Source: an uncultured Bacteroidales bacterium (GTDB lineage Bacteria > Bacteroidota > Bacteroidia > Bacteroidales > WCHB1-69). Taken from it: 64,000 nucleotides of DNA. Position 1 is the first letter of the stretch. Every line of letters begins with the position of its first letter. The stretch covers positions 183,864-247,863 of the forward strand of contig OMYJ01000002.1 of the NCBI GenBank assembly GCA_900315245.1, in the 5' to 3' direction. Of the stretch, positions 24,345 to 32,450 are shown in pieces. A model generated the notes under the pieces. The model ran no database searches. It worked only from the letters and a program-made list of their open reading frames with translations, and was not told the origin of the DNA. A program made the position numbers and the translations under genes.

Positions 24345-24902
24345 ATGACAACAGAAACAGGATTTATCCCGTCTCACGGCAACTACACTGAGTTGCTCTC
24401 TTACAAGAAATCGCTTATCGTCTATTCCGGCACGGTGCTTTTCTGCGAACGCTTCCTAAACAAGCGCGACCGCACCGTTGACCAGATGGTGCAGGCGGCG
24501 CGTTCCGGCAAACAAAACATCATTGAAGGCTCAATGGCTTCAGCCACGTCAAAAGAAACCGAAATCAAACTGACCAACGTGGCAAGGGCCAGTCAAGAGG
24601 AGCTGTTGGAAGATTACAAGGACTACATCCGCAACAATCGGGGTGTTATTTGGGGAAAAAATAGCAAAGAGGCCTTGTTCGTCAGGCGGTTGGCTTATCA
24701 AAAGGACGAGTCGTTTGAAACCTACCGCGAGTTTTTGGAAACGCGGGACGGAATCGTCTGCGCCAACATTATGATTTGTCTCGTGAACCAGTGCAACTTC
24801 CTCTTGGACAGGCAAATCAGGAGGTTGGAGCGGGATTTCGTCAAGTTTGGTGGGTTGCGTGAGAGGATGAGTCAAGTAAGGAGGAATTATCGGAAATATT
24901 AG
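24345..24902 (+). CDS. Four-helix-bundle protein (S23 / IVP-like, with suffix domain)
   Basis: 185 residues. The family is the four-helix-bundle group related to proteins encoded in 23S rRNA intervening sequences: NYTELLSYKKSLIVYSGTVL, DRTVDQMVQAARSGKQNIIE, KLTNVARASQEELLEDYKDY and the final bundle VNQCNFLLDRQIRRLERDFV. The N-terminal part matches the usual suffix-domain start (SYKKS...V...T..FC.RF). Function is unknown; a structural or RNA-binding role has been proposed for relatives. It has its own promoter and is followed by a long hairpin made of ctataggtcctata words, an association I have seen with this family elsewhere. Confidence 0.82.
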   Translation: MTTETGFIPSHGNYTELLSYKKSLIVYSGTVLFCERFLNKRDRTVDQMVQAARSGKQNIIEGSMASATSKETEIKLTNVARASQEELLEDYKDYIRNNRGVIWGKNSKEALFVRRLAYQKDESFETYREFLETRDGIVCANIMICLVNQCNFLLDRQIRRLERDFVKFGGLRERMSQVRRNYRKY

Positions 24903-24915
24903 GGTCGGGGGGGGG

Positions 24916-24957
24916 CTATAGGTCCTATAAGACGTATGAGACTTATAGGACCTATAG
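24916..24957 (+). terminator. Long hairpin of ctataggtcctataag words
   Basis: CTATAGGTCCTATAAG (24916-24931) pairs perfectly with CTTATAGGACCTATAG (24942-24957), loop of ten. It can end the four-helix-bundle message, although no long T-run follows. Confidence 0.6.
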
Positions 24958-25019
24958 GCCAATTAAAAGAAGATTCTACGATATCTCACTCTGTTGCGAC
25001 CTTACGGCCTTAGGTGATT

Positions 25020-25730
25020 TTAACAGCTACTAGTCAACAAAAACCTCGCCACCATCTCTCCTTGCGGTTCCATCGTTTCCAACGTTTCCAACGCCCGCCG
25101 TTTCACCGCATCGTCCTCGTCCTCGGCATGGTTGAGGATAAGGTGGCGTTCGTAGTCCACGGTGAACTCCGGGTGGCCTTGGAAGGTGAGGATGTGGCGG
25201 CCGATGCGGAAACCCTCGTAACGGCAGAAGTCGCTGGTGGCGAGGGGGATGGCACCTTCCGGCAATTGCATTACTTGGTCGTGATGGTTGACGATAAGAC
25301 GCATTTTCTTGTCGGGGAACCAGGGGAGCAGGTCCGCGTCCAGGACCTCCATCTCGCGGATGCCCACGCCCCAACCGCCGGCATAGAGCTCCACCCGTCC
25401 GCCCAACGCCTGCGCGATGACCTGATGCCCGAAACAGATGCCGACGAGGGGGATTTGCTGCTTCGCGGCCTTCCGAATCCACTCCTGCAAAGATAAGATC
25501 CACGGCAGGTCGTCGTAGGCGGCGTTGTTGGAGCCCGTGATGAGGTAAAGCTCATCCGCGACGGGATGTTCTGGCAATTCGCCGTCCAGCGTACGAAACA
25601 CCTTGAAGATGATGTTTTGGTTCACGGAATGGAACCGCTTCTCGAACAGATATTCGTGGCTCGGGATGCTCTCCGGCAACAGTCCGGGGAACGTGTCGCA
25701 AAGCAGGAGGTTGATGACAGGTTGGCGCAT
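25020..25730 (-). CDS. Class I glutamine amidotransferase (GuaA-like domain)
   Basis: 236 residues from ATG at 25730. A longer frame would start at a TTG inside the promoter element and is rejected. The glutaminase triad is visible: Cys in VGICFGHQVIAQALGG, His in LTFQGHPEFTVDY and the following Glu. The stand-alone form without a synthetase domain resembles the gamma-glutamyl peptide or GMP-synthase-like amidotransferases. It would release ammonia from glutamine or hydrolyse a gamma-glutamyl bond; the substrate is not evident. Single gene with its own promoter. Confidence 0.82.
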   Translation of the reverse strand: MRQPVINLLLCDTFPGLLPESIPSHEYLFEKRFHSVNQNIIFKVFRTLDGELPEHPVADELYLITGSNNAAYDDLPWILSLQEWIRKAAKQQIPLVGICFGHQVIAQALGGRVELYAGGWGVGIREMEVLDADLLPWFPDKKMRLIVNHHDQVMQLPEGAIPLATSDFCRYEGFRIGRHILTFQGHPEFTVDYERHLILNHAEDEDDAVKRRALETLETMEPQGEMVARFLLTSSC

Positions 25731-25751
25731 AGGTCTGTTGATTTCAGGCGG

Positions 25752-25759
25752 CAAAAATA
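25752..25759 (-). promoter_or_regulatory. Bacteroidota -7 promoter element (TATTTTTG)
   Basis: Minus-strand TATTTTTGCCGCC, 21 bases before the ATG at 25730. It decides the start of the amidotransferase gene. Confidence 0.75.
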
Positions 25760-25819
25760 CTTTTTTTCAACAAACTGCAACCATTTGACTTTTTTGCTTC
25801 ATAGTATTGTATAATGTTG

Positions 25820-25827
25820 TAACTTTG
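25820..25827 (+). promoter_or_regulatory. Bacteroidota -7 promoter element (TAACTTTG)
   Basis: TAACTTTGCCGCG, 73 bases before the ATG at 25901, with a structured leader between. Confidence 0.7.
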
Positions 25828-25830
25828 CCG

Positions 25831-25883
25831 CGCCGTTGCCTTCGGAGGGTGTTTTCGGACTTCGAGTCCTTCGCGGGACGGCG
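25831..25883 (+). promoter_or_regulatory. Structured 5' leader (three-stem element)
   Basis: CGCCGT (25831-25836) pairs with ACGGCG (25878-25883) and encloses a CCT-TCGG-AGG hairpin and GGACT-TCG-AGTCC (25857-25869). It lies wholly between the promoter and the gene at 25901. It could be a regulatory leader or a small palindromic insertion. Confidence 0.5.
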
Positions 25884-25900
25884 TGAAAGATTTTAAGATT

Positions 25901-26446
25901 ATGAAAAAGCTGGTTCTGACTGTTGCACTAATACTTATCGCAGCACTGGGTATGGCGCAGGCTGATTTGCGAAGAGCCGAGGGCTTGAGTGACAGTGATT
26001 GGAATAGAATTAATGAATATCCCGAATATTTCAAGGAGATGCTTGCGGTTCAGGATAGTCTGATGGTCGGGCAAACAGTTTCCGTGTCGCATCTCCAGTC
26101 ATTGATGCCCCGGACATACTATGAATTCCTCATTTTCATTAATATGGAGTATTATGCCGTGACCACCTCTGAAGGCGGGATCTTTCAGGTGGAGGACGAC
26201 AAGGGTGTGTGGTCGGTGGCTGCCAATTACGCCAAAGCCGACAGTCTTGATATGATGAGACTTTATCTGATGTGGTTTGAATGGTGCGACGGTTGGATAG
26301 CGGAAGATGTCTGGACGGAAGCGGTGGAGATTGAACGTCGTAACCCTCAAAAATTCAAAAAGTTGATGGCATCTTCCAAATGGTACGAAGACTGGCAGGT
26401 GTTTAGGGAGGAATATATCAAATGGGAACAAACGGAAAAGGATTAG
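25901..26446 (+). CDS. Secreted protein of unknown function
   Basis: 181 residues from ATG at 25901, chosen because MKKLVLTVALILIAALGMAQ is then a clean signal peptide. The mature chain is acidic and helical (EYPEYFKEMLAVQDSLMVGQ, then LDMMRLYLMWFEWCDGWIAE and WYEDWQVFREEYIKWEQTEK), rich in Trp and Tyr. No family recognised. It is followed 24 bases later by a membrane protein gene, so they probably form a two-gene envelope operon. Confidence 0.62.
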   Translation: MKKLVLTVALILIAALGMAQADLRRAEGLSDSDWNRINEYPEYFKEMLAVQDSLMVGQTVSVSHLQSLMPRTYYEFLIFINMEYYAVTTSEGGIFQVEDDKGVWSVAANYAKADSLDMMRLYLMWFEWCDGWIAEDVWTEAVEIERRNPQKFKKLMASSKWYEDWQVFREEYIKWEQTEKD

Positions 26447-26470
26447 AAAACATTTCAAAAACGTATCAAT

Positions 26471-27337
26471 ATGAACACCTCTACCGAAAAACCGTTGGAT
26501 TACCGCTGCTTTCTGCTCGGAATCATCCTGTATTGGATGTTTGATGCCGTTTGGGCATCGTTCACTCCGTTCCTCTTCGCGCTGGAAGCCGTGCTGCATC
26601 CGATATCCATAGTCATCGGGAAATCCCTGCTTTTCCTGCTGGTCTTTTACCTGCTGTTTCGCAAACCGAGGATGTTCAATGTCAAATGGGGGCATCTCGC
26701 AATATTTGTCGGAACTGTCATTCTGATGAATCTGTTGTCCGCATTCATCTCCGACCGTTTTTTTGATCTTGATTCCTTCGCGGACAATCAGATGAAATGG
26801 GATATTCCCAATTATACGATGCAAAATGTGCGGAAGTGGGCAAATCTTGTCACCTCGTTTCTCACCGTTGGCTTCTTGTGGTGGCGTTACGATTCGGAGA
26901 ATACGGATGCGGACGAAACAGTGTCGTCAGGTGAATCGCGAAGTTATTATGGCGGAATCCTGTTCGCCATCACCTTGGGTTACGTCCTTTCCTTGGTTAG
27001 AGTGCTCGGCGGCGGATATTGGCAATTTGCCGACCATCCCATCTTGGTTGAGGTGATCATCTGTCTGCTGATTGTGCTCATTACCATTGGGGCTATCTTT
27101 ATGTTGGTAAAAAGACGCACGACGGTGCTCTCCATCACCATGATTTTTATTCTCATCGTCATCCACTTTTTCTCGTCGCATTATCTGCCGAACATCATCT
27201 CCAATCATCTTACTCCCAATGACACCTTATACGGAAAGGTGAATATTTTCCCTTATGTCGCGACTATTTGCGACATTGCGTTCAATCTGGCCGCTTTTAT
27301 CCTTTACCGCAGGGAGATGAAACAACAAAACGTGTGA
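26471..27337 (+). CDS. Polytopic membrane protein of unknown function
   Basis: 288 residues with about eight hydrophobic segments, among them CFLLGIILYWMFDAVWASF, LFLLVFYLLF, LAIFVGTVILMNLLSAFI, GGILFAITLGYVLSLVRVL, VEVIICLLIVLITIGAIFML and VLSITMIFILIVIHFF. An acidic loop YDSENTDADETVSSGESRSY sits on one side. It ends in a basic tail. No family recognised. It is the probable partner of the secreted protein upstream. Confidence 0.6.
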   Translation: MNTSTEKPLDYRCFLLGIILYWMFDAVWASFTPFLFALEAVLHPISIVIGKSLLFLLVFYLLFRKPRMFNVKWGHLAIFVGTVILMNLLSAFISDRFFDLDSFADNQMKWDIPNYTMQNVRKWANLVTSFLTVGFLWWRYDSENTDADETVSSGESRSYYGGILFAITLGYVLSLVRVLGGGYWQFADHPILVEVIICLLIVLITIGAIFMLVKRRTTVLSITMIFILIVIHFFSSHYLPNIISNHLTPNDTLYGKVNIFPYVATICDIAFNLAAFILYRREMKQQNV

Positions 27338-27342
27338 TTTTC

Positions 27343-27366
27343 CCCGCACACCTACGGCGTGCGAAT
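27343..27366. terminator. Hairpin between convergent genes
   Basis: CGCAC...GTGCG with a short loop lies between the stops at 27337 and 27382. It is weak but well placed as a shared terminator. Confidence 0.35.
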
Positions 27367-27381
27367 AATCCCAGCCTGCCG

Positions 27382-27837
27382 CTATTTCAACAACTGCGCC
27401 GTGTGCGCCTTGGTGTTCACCTTCCCGATGGCGTCGATGATAACGCCTTGCTCGTCAATGACGTAGGTGGTGCGCAGGGTGCCTTCCGTCACCTTGCCGT
27501 ACATCTTCTTTTCGCCCCAAGCTTCGTAGGCCTTCAAGATGGTGAGGTCGGTGTCGGCGATGAGGTGGAAGGGCAGCTCGTACTTGGCGATGAACCGCTG
27601 GTGCGAGGCGGCGGAGTCGCGGCTCACACCCAACACCTCGTAACCCATTGCCAGGAACCGCTGATAGTTGTCGCGCAGGTCGCAGGCCTCAGCGGTGCAA
27701 CCCGGCGTGCTGTCCTTAGGGTAGAAGTAGAGCACGAGCTTCTTTCCGGCGAAGTCGCTCAGTTTCACGGTATTCCCGTTTTCGTCAATGCCCTCGAAAT
27801 AAGGGGCCTTTGTTCCGATTTGCAGCATAGTTTTCAA
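27382..27837 (-). CDS. bcp: Thioredoxin-dependent thiol peroxidase (Bcp/PrxQ)
   Basis: 151 residues, normal length. The peroxidatic and resolving cysteines lie in DSTPGCTAEACDLRDNY (C-x4-C, the PrxQ arrangement), with LVLYFYPKD before and GVSRDSAASHQRF after. It reduces hydrogen peroxide and organic hydroperoxides using thioredoxin in the cytoplasm. All catalytic residues are present. The ATG lies three bases after the stop of the CDF transporter gene on the same strand, so they form an operon. Confidence 0.93.
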   Translation of the reverse strand: MKTMLQIGTKAPYFEGIDENGNTVKLSDFAGKKLVLYFYPKDSTPGCTAEACDLRDNYQRFLAMGYEVLGVSRDSAASHQRFIAKYELPFHLIADTDLTILKAYEAWGEKKMYGKVTEGTLRTTYVIDEQGVIIDAIGKVNTKAHTAQLLK

Positions 27838-27840
27838 TAT

Positions 27841-28743
27841 TTAGACATTCTTTTCAAATCCTTTTATCGGTTCCGTGTGTAAAGTGACGTACGTGTCCGC
27901 GCCAAAACGCTCCTTGAGTTTCCGCTCGATGTCGGAGGCGCGGGCGTGCACCGTGTCAAGCGTCAGGCTGCCGTCCATACGGATGTGCGCCTCGATGGCG
28001 ATGCGGTTGCCAATACGGCGCGTACGCAGGTTATGAGGATCCGTCACATCCGGAAAAGAGACGAGGATCTCCTCTATTTCGTGTTCTGTCTCTTCAGGCA
28101 ACGAACACTCTGTGAGTTCGTTCACACTTCCCTTGAGCAGCTCAACGGCCACCTTTATCAGCATCGCACCCACCACAATGGAAGCTATCGGATCCAACAC
28201 CGTCCATCTGTCGCCGAGCAGGATGGCGCCACCGATGCCGATAGCCGCCCCGATTGAGGATAAAGCGTCGCTACGATGGTGCCAGGCGTTAGCCACCATT
28301 GCTTGCGAGTCCAAAGATTTCCCTTTGCGCATCGTGTATTGGTAAAGCCCCTCCTTCACAACAATCGAAATCAGCGCAGCCCACAAGGCGAGCTTCCCAG
28401 GTGCCTCCAGCTGCGCACCGTGAATCCAGTCGGCCAGCTTCACGGCTCCCGACACGATGATGCCCGTAGCCGCAGCAACCAACGCCAGCCCGACAAAAAA
28501 CGTGGCCAACGTCTCGAATTTGCCGTGGCCGTAATCGTGCGACTTATCCTGAGGCCTCGCACTGATGTTAACAAAGACCAACACCAACAGGTCAGTTAGG
28601 AAATCGGACAATGAATGCACCGCATCAGCCAGCATCGCCGCACTGTTGCCGATCACGCCCGCAATGAACTTGAAGGTCAGCAAAGCGATGTTGCCTGCCG
28701 AGCCCACCAATGTGACTTTGTAAATCTCTTTTTCCCGTGACAT
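27841..28743 (-). CDS. Cation diffusion facilitator transporter (FieF/ZitB-like)
   Basis: 300 residues. Six-helix CDF membrane domain with the metal-site motifs AAMLADAVHSLSDFLTDLLV (helix 2, D-x3-D-type) and AWHHRSDALSSIGAAIGIGG (helix 5, HxxxD), and DYGHGKFETLATFFVGLALV between. The C-terminal cytoplasmic domain has VTDPHNLRTRRIGNRIAIEA and IRMDGSLTLDTVHARASDIE, containing the metal-sensing histidines. It exports Zn, Fe or similar divalent cations using proton exchange. Operon with bcp downstream. Its promoter lies on the minus strand at 28779-28786. Confidence 0.92.
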   Translation of the reverse strand: MSREKEIYKVTLVGSAGNIALLTFKFIAGVIGNSAAMLADAVHSLSDFLTDLLVLVFVNISARPQDKSHDYGHGKFETLATFFVGLALVAAATGIIVSGAVKLADWIHGAQLEAPGKLALWAALISIVVKEGLYQYTMRKGKSLDSQAMVANAWHHRSDALSSIGAAIGIGGAILLGDRWTVLDPIASIVVGAMLIKVAVELLKGSVNELTECSLPEETEHEIEEILVSFPDVTDPHNLRTRRIGNRIAIEAHIRMDGSLTLDTVHARASDIERKLKERFGADTYVTLHTEPIKGFEKNV

Positions 28744-28778
28744 TTTACTTTTCTATAGCATACTGCTTAAAACGCCCG

Positions 28779-28786
28779 CAAAAGTA
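28779..28786 (-). promoter_or_regulatory. Bacteroidota -7 promoter element (TACTTTTG)
   Basis: Minus-strand TACTTTTGCGGG, 35 bases before the CDF transporter ATG. It is back to back with the dgkA promoter at 28858. Confidence 0.65.
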
Positions 28787-28857
28787 AACAATTTTTTTCT
28801 ACAGAAAACAACAGTTTTTCCTTCCTGCAAAGATTTGGCACATACGAACAATTGTTG

Positions 28858-28865
28858 TATTTTTG
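28858..28865 (+). promoter_or_regulatory. Bacteroidota -7 promoter element (TATTTTTG)
   Basis: TATTTTTGCCGCC, 17 bases before the dgkA ATG at 28883. It excludes the upstream in-frame ATG at 28835. Confidence 0.75.
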
Positions 28866-28882
28866 CCGCCAAAACAAGGATT

Positions 28883-29263
28883 ATGAAACAGGAAAAGTTC
28901 TCCATAGCAAAACGGCTGAAAAGTTTCACCTACGCATTCAACGGGCTTCGGATCCTTCTCTTGGAGGAGCATAACTCGCGAATCCATTTGACTGCAGCCA
29001 TTTGCGTAGTCGCAGCAGGCATTCTATTCCACATTTCACCGCTCGAATGGGTGGCGGTGATATTCGCCATTGGAATGGTGTTCGGCGGGGAGATCTTCAA
29101 CTCCGCCATCGAAGACCTTGCCGATGTTGTATGCCCAGAACGCGACGAACGCATCAAAAAGGTCAAAGATTTGTCGGCAGCTGCCGTGTTAGTTTCCGCC
29201 ATCACCGCCCTTGTTATCGGACTCATCATATTCATCCCCAAGCTTATGGCCTTGTTTGAATGA
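28883..29263 (+). CDS. dgkA: Diacylglycerol/undecaprenol kinase family protein
   Basis: 126 residues from ATG at 28883. Three-helix DgkA fold: KSFTYAFNGLRILLLEEHNS (N-terminal amphipathic part with the conserved E-x-N), HLTAAICVVAAGILFHISPL, VAVIFAIGMVFGGEIFNSAI with the catalytic E-x-x-N-[ST]-A-I-E motif, and DLSAAAVLVSAITALVIGLI with K/D-x-AAAAV. In Gram-negatives it phosphorylates diacylglycerol, in many others undecaprenol. Single gene between the transporter and lysS, each with its own promoter. Confidence 0.9.
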   Translation: MKQEKFSIAKRLKSFTYAFNGLRILLLEEHNSRIHLTAAICVVAAGILFHISPLEWVAVIFAIGMVFGGEIFNSAIEDLADVVCPERDERIKKVKDLSAAAVLVSAITALVIGLIIFIPKLMALFE

Positions 29264-29277
29264 AACCCAAAATTTTG

Positions 29278-29285
29278 TATTTTTG
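29278..29285 (+). promoter_or_regulatory. lysS -7 promoter element (TATTTTTG)
   Basis: TATTTTTGCCGCT, 26 bases before the lysS ATG and 14 bases after the dgkA stop. Confidence 0.75.
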
Positions 29286-29311
29286 CCGCTCATTTGAAAA
29301 TATAAATTACG

Positions 29312-31036
29312 ATGAGTCTCGAGTTATCAGAACAGGAAATTATCCGCAGAAAGAAATTACAGGATTTGCTTGATTTAGGCATCAACCCCTACCCCGCCGC
29401 CACATACGAAGTGAACGCCACTACGGCAGAAATCTTAGAGAAATACCCGAAAGACAACACCCTTTTCCAAGAGGTCAGCATTGCGGGACGTATTATGAGC
29501 CAGCGCATTATGGGCGCCGTCTCTTTCTACGTGCTCCAAGATGCCGTCGGCAAAATCCAAGTCTATGCCAAACGCGACGAGATCTGTCCCGGCGAGGACA
29601 AGACGATGTACAACAGTGTGTTCAAGAAATTGGACATTGGCGACATCATCGGCGTGAAGGGTTTCGTGTTCACCACTCAGACTGGCGAAATCAGCATCCA
29701 CGTGAAGGAATTCACCATCCTCTGCAAGTCGGTGTGCCCGCTGCCCATCGTCAAGGAGAAGGACGGCGTGGTCTATGACGCCTTCCAGAATCCGGAACAG
29801 CGCTACCGCCAGCGTTACATCGACCTCATCGTCAACCCACAGATCAAAGACACGTTCATCAAACGCACGTTGCTGGTCAACACGATGCGTAACTATCTGA
29901 ACGAAAAGGGCTACCTTGAAGTGGAGACCCCGATTCTGCAACCGCTGTACGGCGGCGCGGCAGCCCGTCCCTTCAAGACCCACCACAACACGTTGGACAT
30001 GACGCTCTACCTGCGCATCGCCGACGAGTTGTATCTGAAGAAACTCATCGTGGGCGGTTTCAACGGCGTATATGAGTTCTCCAAGGACTTCCGCAACGAG
30101 GGCATGGACCGTTTCCACAACCCCGAATTCACCCAGATGGAACTCTACGTGCCGTACAAGGATTACAACTGGATGATGGACACCGTGGAGGAGATGGTCG
30201 AACGCATCGCCCTCGCGCTGCACGGCGACACCAAGGTGCAGGTCGGCGACAACATCATCGACTTCAAGCGCCCGTGGAAACGCTACACCATGTTCGAAGC
30301 TATCGAGCACTTCACCGGCACTGACATTTCTGAGATGACCGAGGAGCAGCTCGCCGCCTTCGCCAAGACGCAAGGTGTGGAGGTTGACAGCACCATGGGC
30401 AAGGGCAAGCTCATTGACGAGATTTTCGGAGAAACCTGCGAATCGAAGCTCATCCAACCGACCTTCATCTACGACTACCCGATTGAGATGTCCCCGCTGA
30501 CCAAGAAGCACCGCAGCAAACCTGGTCTCACCGAGCGTTTCGAGGCGATGTGCAACGGCAAGGAGATCTGCAACGCCTACTCCGAGCTCAACGACCCGCT
30601 CGACCAGCGCAAACGTTTCGAGGACCAGCTGGAACTCGGCAAGCGCGGCGACACGGAGTCCATGGTCTTGGACGAGGACTTCCTCCGTTCCCTCGAAATC
30701 GGTATGCCCCCGACAGCCGGCCTGGGCATCGGCATCGACCGTTTGGCGATGATCATGACCAACTCTCCCTCCATCCAGGATGTGCTCTTCTTCCCGCAAA
30801 TGCGTCCCGAGAAAAAGCAGGAAGTCGCCAAGGATGAGGAATTTACCGCGTTGGGCATGGATGCCGCATGGATCCCGGCGTTGAAAAAGCTGAACATCCT
30901 GACGTTGGAGCATCTGAGAAACGCCAACCCGAACAAGCTGCTGAATGACCTCGGCGGATTGCGCAAGAAGCTGAAATTAGAGGTTCCCGCTGCCACGTTG
31001 GAGGCCATCAAGGGCTGGATCGAGAAAATCGGGTGA
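29312..31036 (+). CDS. lysS: Lysyl-tRNA synthetase, class II
   Basis: 574 residues against about 505 in E. coli. N-terminal OB-fold ([31 protein letters not shown]), then the class II core: motif 2 [20 protein letters not shown], the lysine pocket [12 protein letters not shown] and motif 3 [20 protein letters not shown]. The extra 65 residues at the C-terminus ([20 protein letters not shown], then [20 protein letters not shown]) form a helix-hairpin-helix-like domain usual in Bacteroidota LysS. It charges tRNA-Lys. Single gene with its own promoter; the stop is followed by word repeats. Confidence 0.97.
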   Translation: MSLELSEQEIIRRKKLQDLLDLGINPYPAATYEVNATTAEILEKYPKDNTLFQEVSIAGRIMSQRIMGAVSFYVLQDAVGKIQVYAKRDEICPGEDKTMYNSVFKKLDIGDIIGVKGFVFTTQTGEISIHVKEFTILCKSVCPLPIVKEKDGVVYDAFQNPEQRYRQRYIDLIVNPQIKDTFIKRTLLVNTMRNYLNEKGYLEVETPILQPLYGGAAARPFKTHHNTLDMTLYLRIADELYLKKLIVGGFNGVYEFSKDFRNEGMDRFHNPEFTQMELYVPYKDYNWMMDTVEEMVERIALALHGDTKVQVGDNIIDFKRPWKRYTMFEAIEHFTGTDISEMTEEQLAAFAKTQGVEVDSTMGKGKLIDEIFGETCESKLIQPTFIYDYPIEMSPLTKKHRSKPGLTERFEAMCNGKEICNAYSELNDPLDQRKRFEDQLELGKRGDTESMVLDEDFLRSLEIGMPPTAGLGIGIDRLAMIMTNSPSIQDVLFFPQMRPEKKQEVAKDEEFTALGMDAAWIPALKKLNILTLEHLRNANPNKLLNDLGGLRKKLKLEVPAATLEAIKGWIEKIG

Positions 31037-31092
31037 TTGGCTGTTGGCTGTTGGCTTTGGCTATTTGCTGTTAGCTGTTGGCTGTTATTTCG
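31036..31092. repeat. Word repeat ttggctgttggctgtt...gttagctg
   Basis: Tandem variants of ttggctgtt / ttagctgtt directly after the lysS stop and in front of the SUMF1 gene. Same word family as 2529-2598, 49559-49625 and 57676-57728. Confidence 0.7.
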
Positions 31093-31110
31093 ATTAAACG
31101 AAGTTCTTGT

Positions 31111-31869
<759 letters not shown>

Positions 31870-32008
31870 TTCTAATTGGGGCATTGTGTTTTTTTCGCTC
31901 AAAACATTCAAACGCATCCACGATATACCAATAAACGCTAAATCAACGCTTTTATCCGCAGAGTGAAAAAAATATTTCCCTGACAGGTTGCCATATCGGA
32001 AAAAAGTG

Positions 32009-32016
32009 TATTTTTG
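32009..32016 (+). promoter_or_regulatory. tRNA-Leu -7 promoter element (TATTTTTG)
   Basis: TATTTTTGCCGCC, 12 bases before the first base of tRNA-Leu. Confidence 0.8.
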
Positions 32017-32028
32017 CCGCCGATTTGA

Positions 32029-32115
32029 GCCGAAGTGGCGGAATAGGTAGACGCGTTGGTCTCAAAAACCAATGAGGTAACACTCGTACCGGTTCGATCC
32101 CGGTCTTCGGTACCA
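32029..32115 (+). tRNA. tRNA-Leu (anticodon CAA)
   Basis: 87 bases including an encoded CCA. Acceptor GCCGAAG pairs with CTTCGGT (one G-U), D arm GGCGGAATAGGTAGACGC, anticodon stem TTGGT/ACCAA around CTCAAAA giving CAA, a long class II variable arm, then the T arm with GGTTCGATCC. It reads UUG codons. Confidence 0.93.
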
Positions 32116-32120
32116 ACAAA

Positions 32121-32153
32121 AAAAGCACTTAACCAAACGGTTAGGTGCTTTTC
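32121..32153. terminator. Bidirectional terminator between the two tRNA genes
   Basis: AAAAGCACTTAACC pairs with GGTTAGGTGCTTTT (one G-U), loop AAAC. T-runs on the plus side and A-runs before the stem give a terminator in both directions for the convergent tRNAs. Confidence 0.8.
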
Positions 32154-32180
32154 TTTTTCTCCTGTTTCTTTTGGATTTTG

Positions 32181-32253
32181 TGGAGCCGACGGGAGTCGGA
32201 CCCGCGACCTCATGCTTGCGGAGCATGCGCTCTACCAACTGAGCTACGACCCC
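32181..32253 (-). tRNA. tRNA-Ala (anticodon CGC), with C at position 33
   Basis: Minus strand, 73 bases without encoded CCA. Acceptor GGGGTCG/CGGCTCC contains the G3-U70 pair that identifies alanine tRNAs. D arm GCTC...GAGC; anticodon stem CATGC/GCATG with loop TCCGCAA. Counting from the stem, position 33 is C rather than the near-universal U and the anticodon is CGC (reads GCG). T arm GCGGG/CCCGT. The fold is otherwise complete. Confidence 0.85.
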
Positions 32254-32268
32254 TTGTTTTTCGGGCGG

Positions 32269-32276
32269 CAAAAATA
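32269..32276 (-). promoter_or_regulatory. tRNA-Ala -7 promoter element (TATTTTTG)
   Basis: Minus-strand TATTTTTGCCGCC, 15 bases before the tRNA. Confidence 0.75.
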
Positions 32277-32315
32277 CAAAAAAATTGTAATTTCGCACCC
32301 CTAAAAATCACGGTC

Positions 32316-32444
32316 ATGACCAAAATCCTTTTTGTGTGCCACGGCAACATCTGCCGGTTCTACATTCTCCTGGCACTCCAAGAGATTCAGGCGCTGGAGC
32401 AAGGGGTATCACTCCTTCGAAACGGGAAGCGCAAAACCGTCTGA
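32316..32444 (+). pseudogene. Truncated low-molecular-weight protein tyrosine phosphatase
   Basis: ATG at 32316 opens MTKILFVCHGNICR, the exact N-terminus and P-loop (CxGNxCR) of LMW phosphatases. The frame then leaves the family at once (FYILLALQEIQALEQGVSLL) and stops after 42 residues, whereas the normal length is about 155. The conserved serine that should follow the arginine is absent. It is best read as the 5' remnant of a gene cut by the event that placed the TPR/TIR/RyR unit beside it. The tail sequence was not identified. Confidence 0.75.
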
Positions 32445-32450
32445 TCCCAT

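Noticed and set aside
29435..30913. 492-codon open frame antisense to lysS
   Set aside because: Same cause as for nifJ: a codon-bias shadow of lysS with no recognisable protein character.
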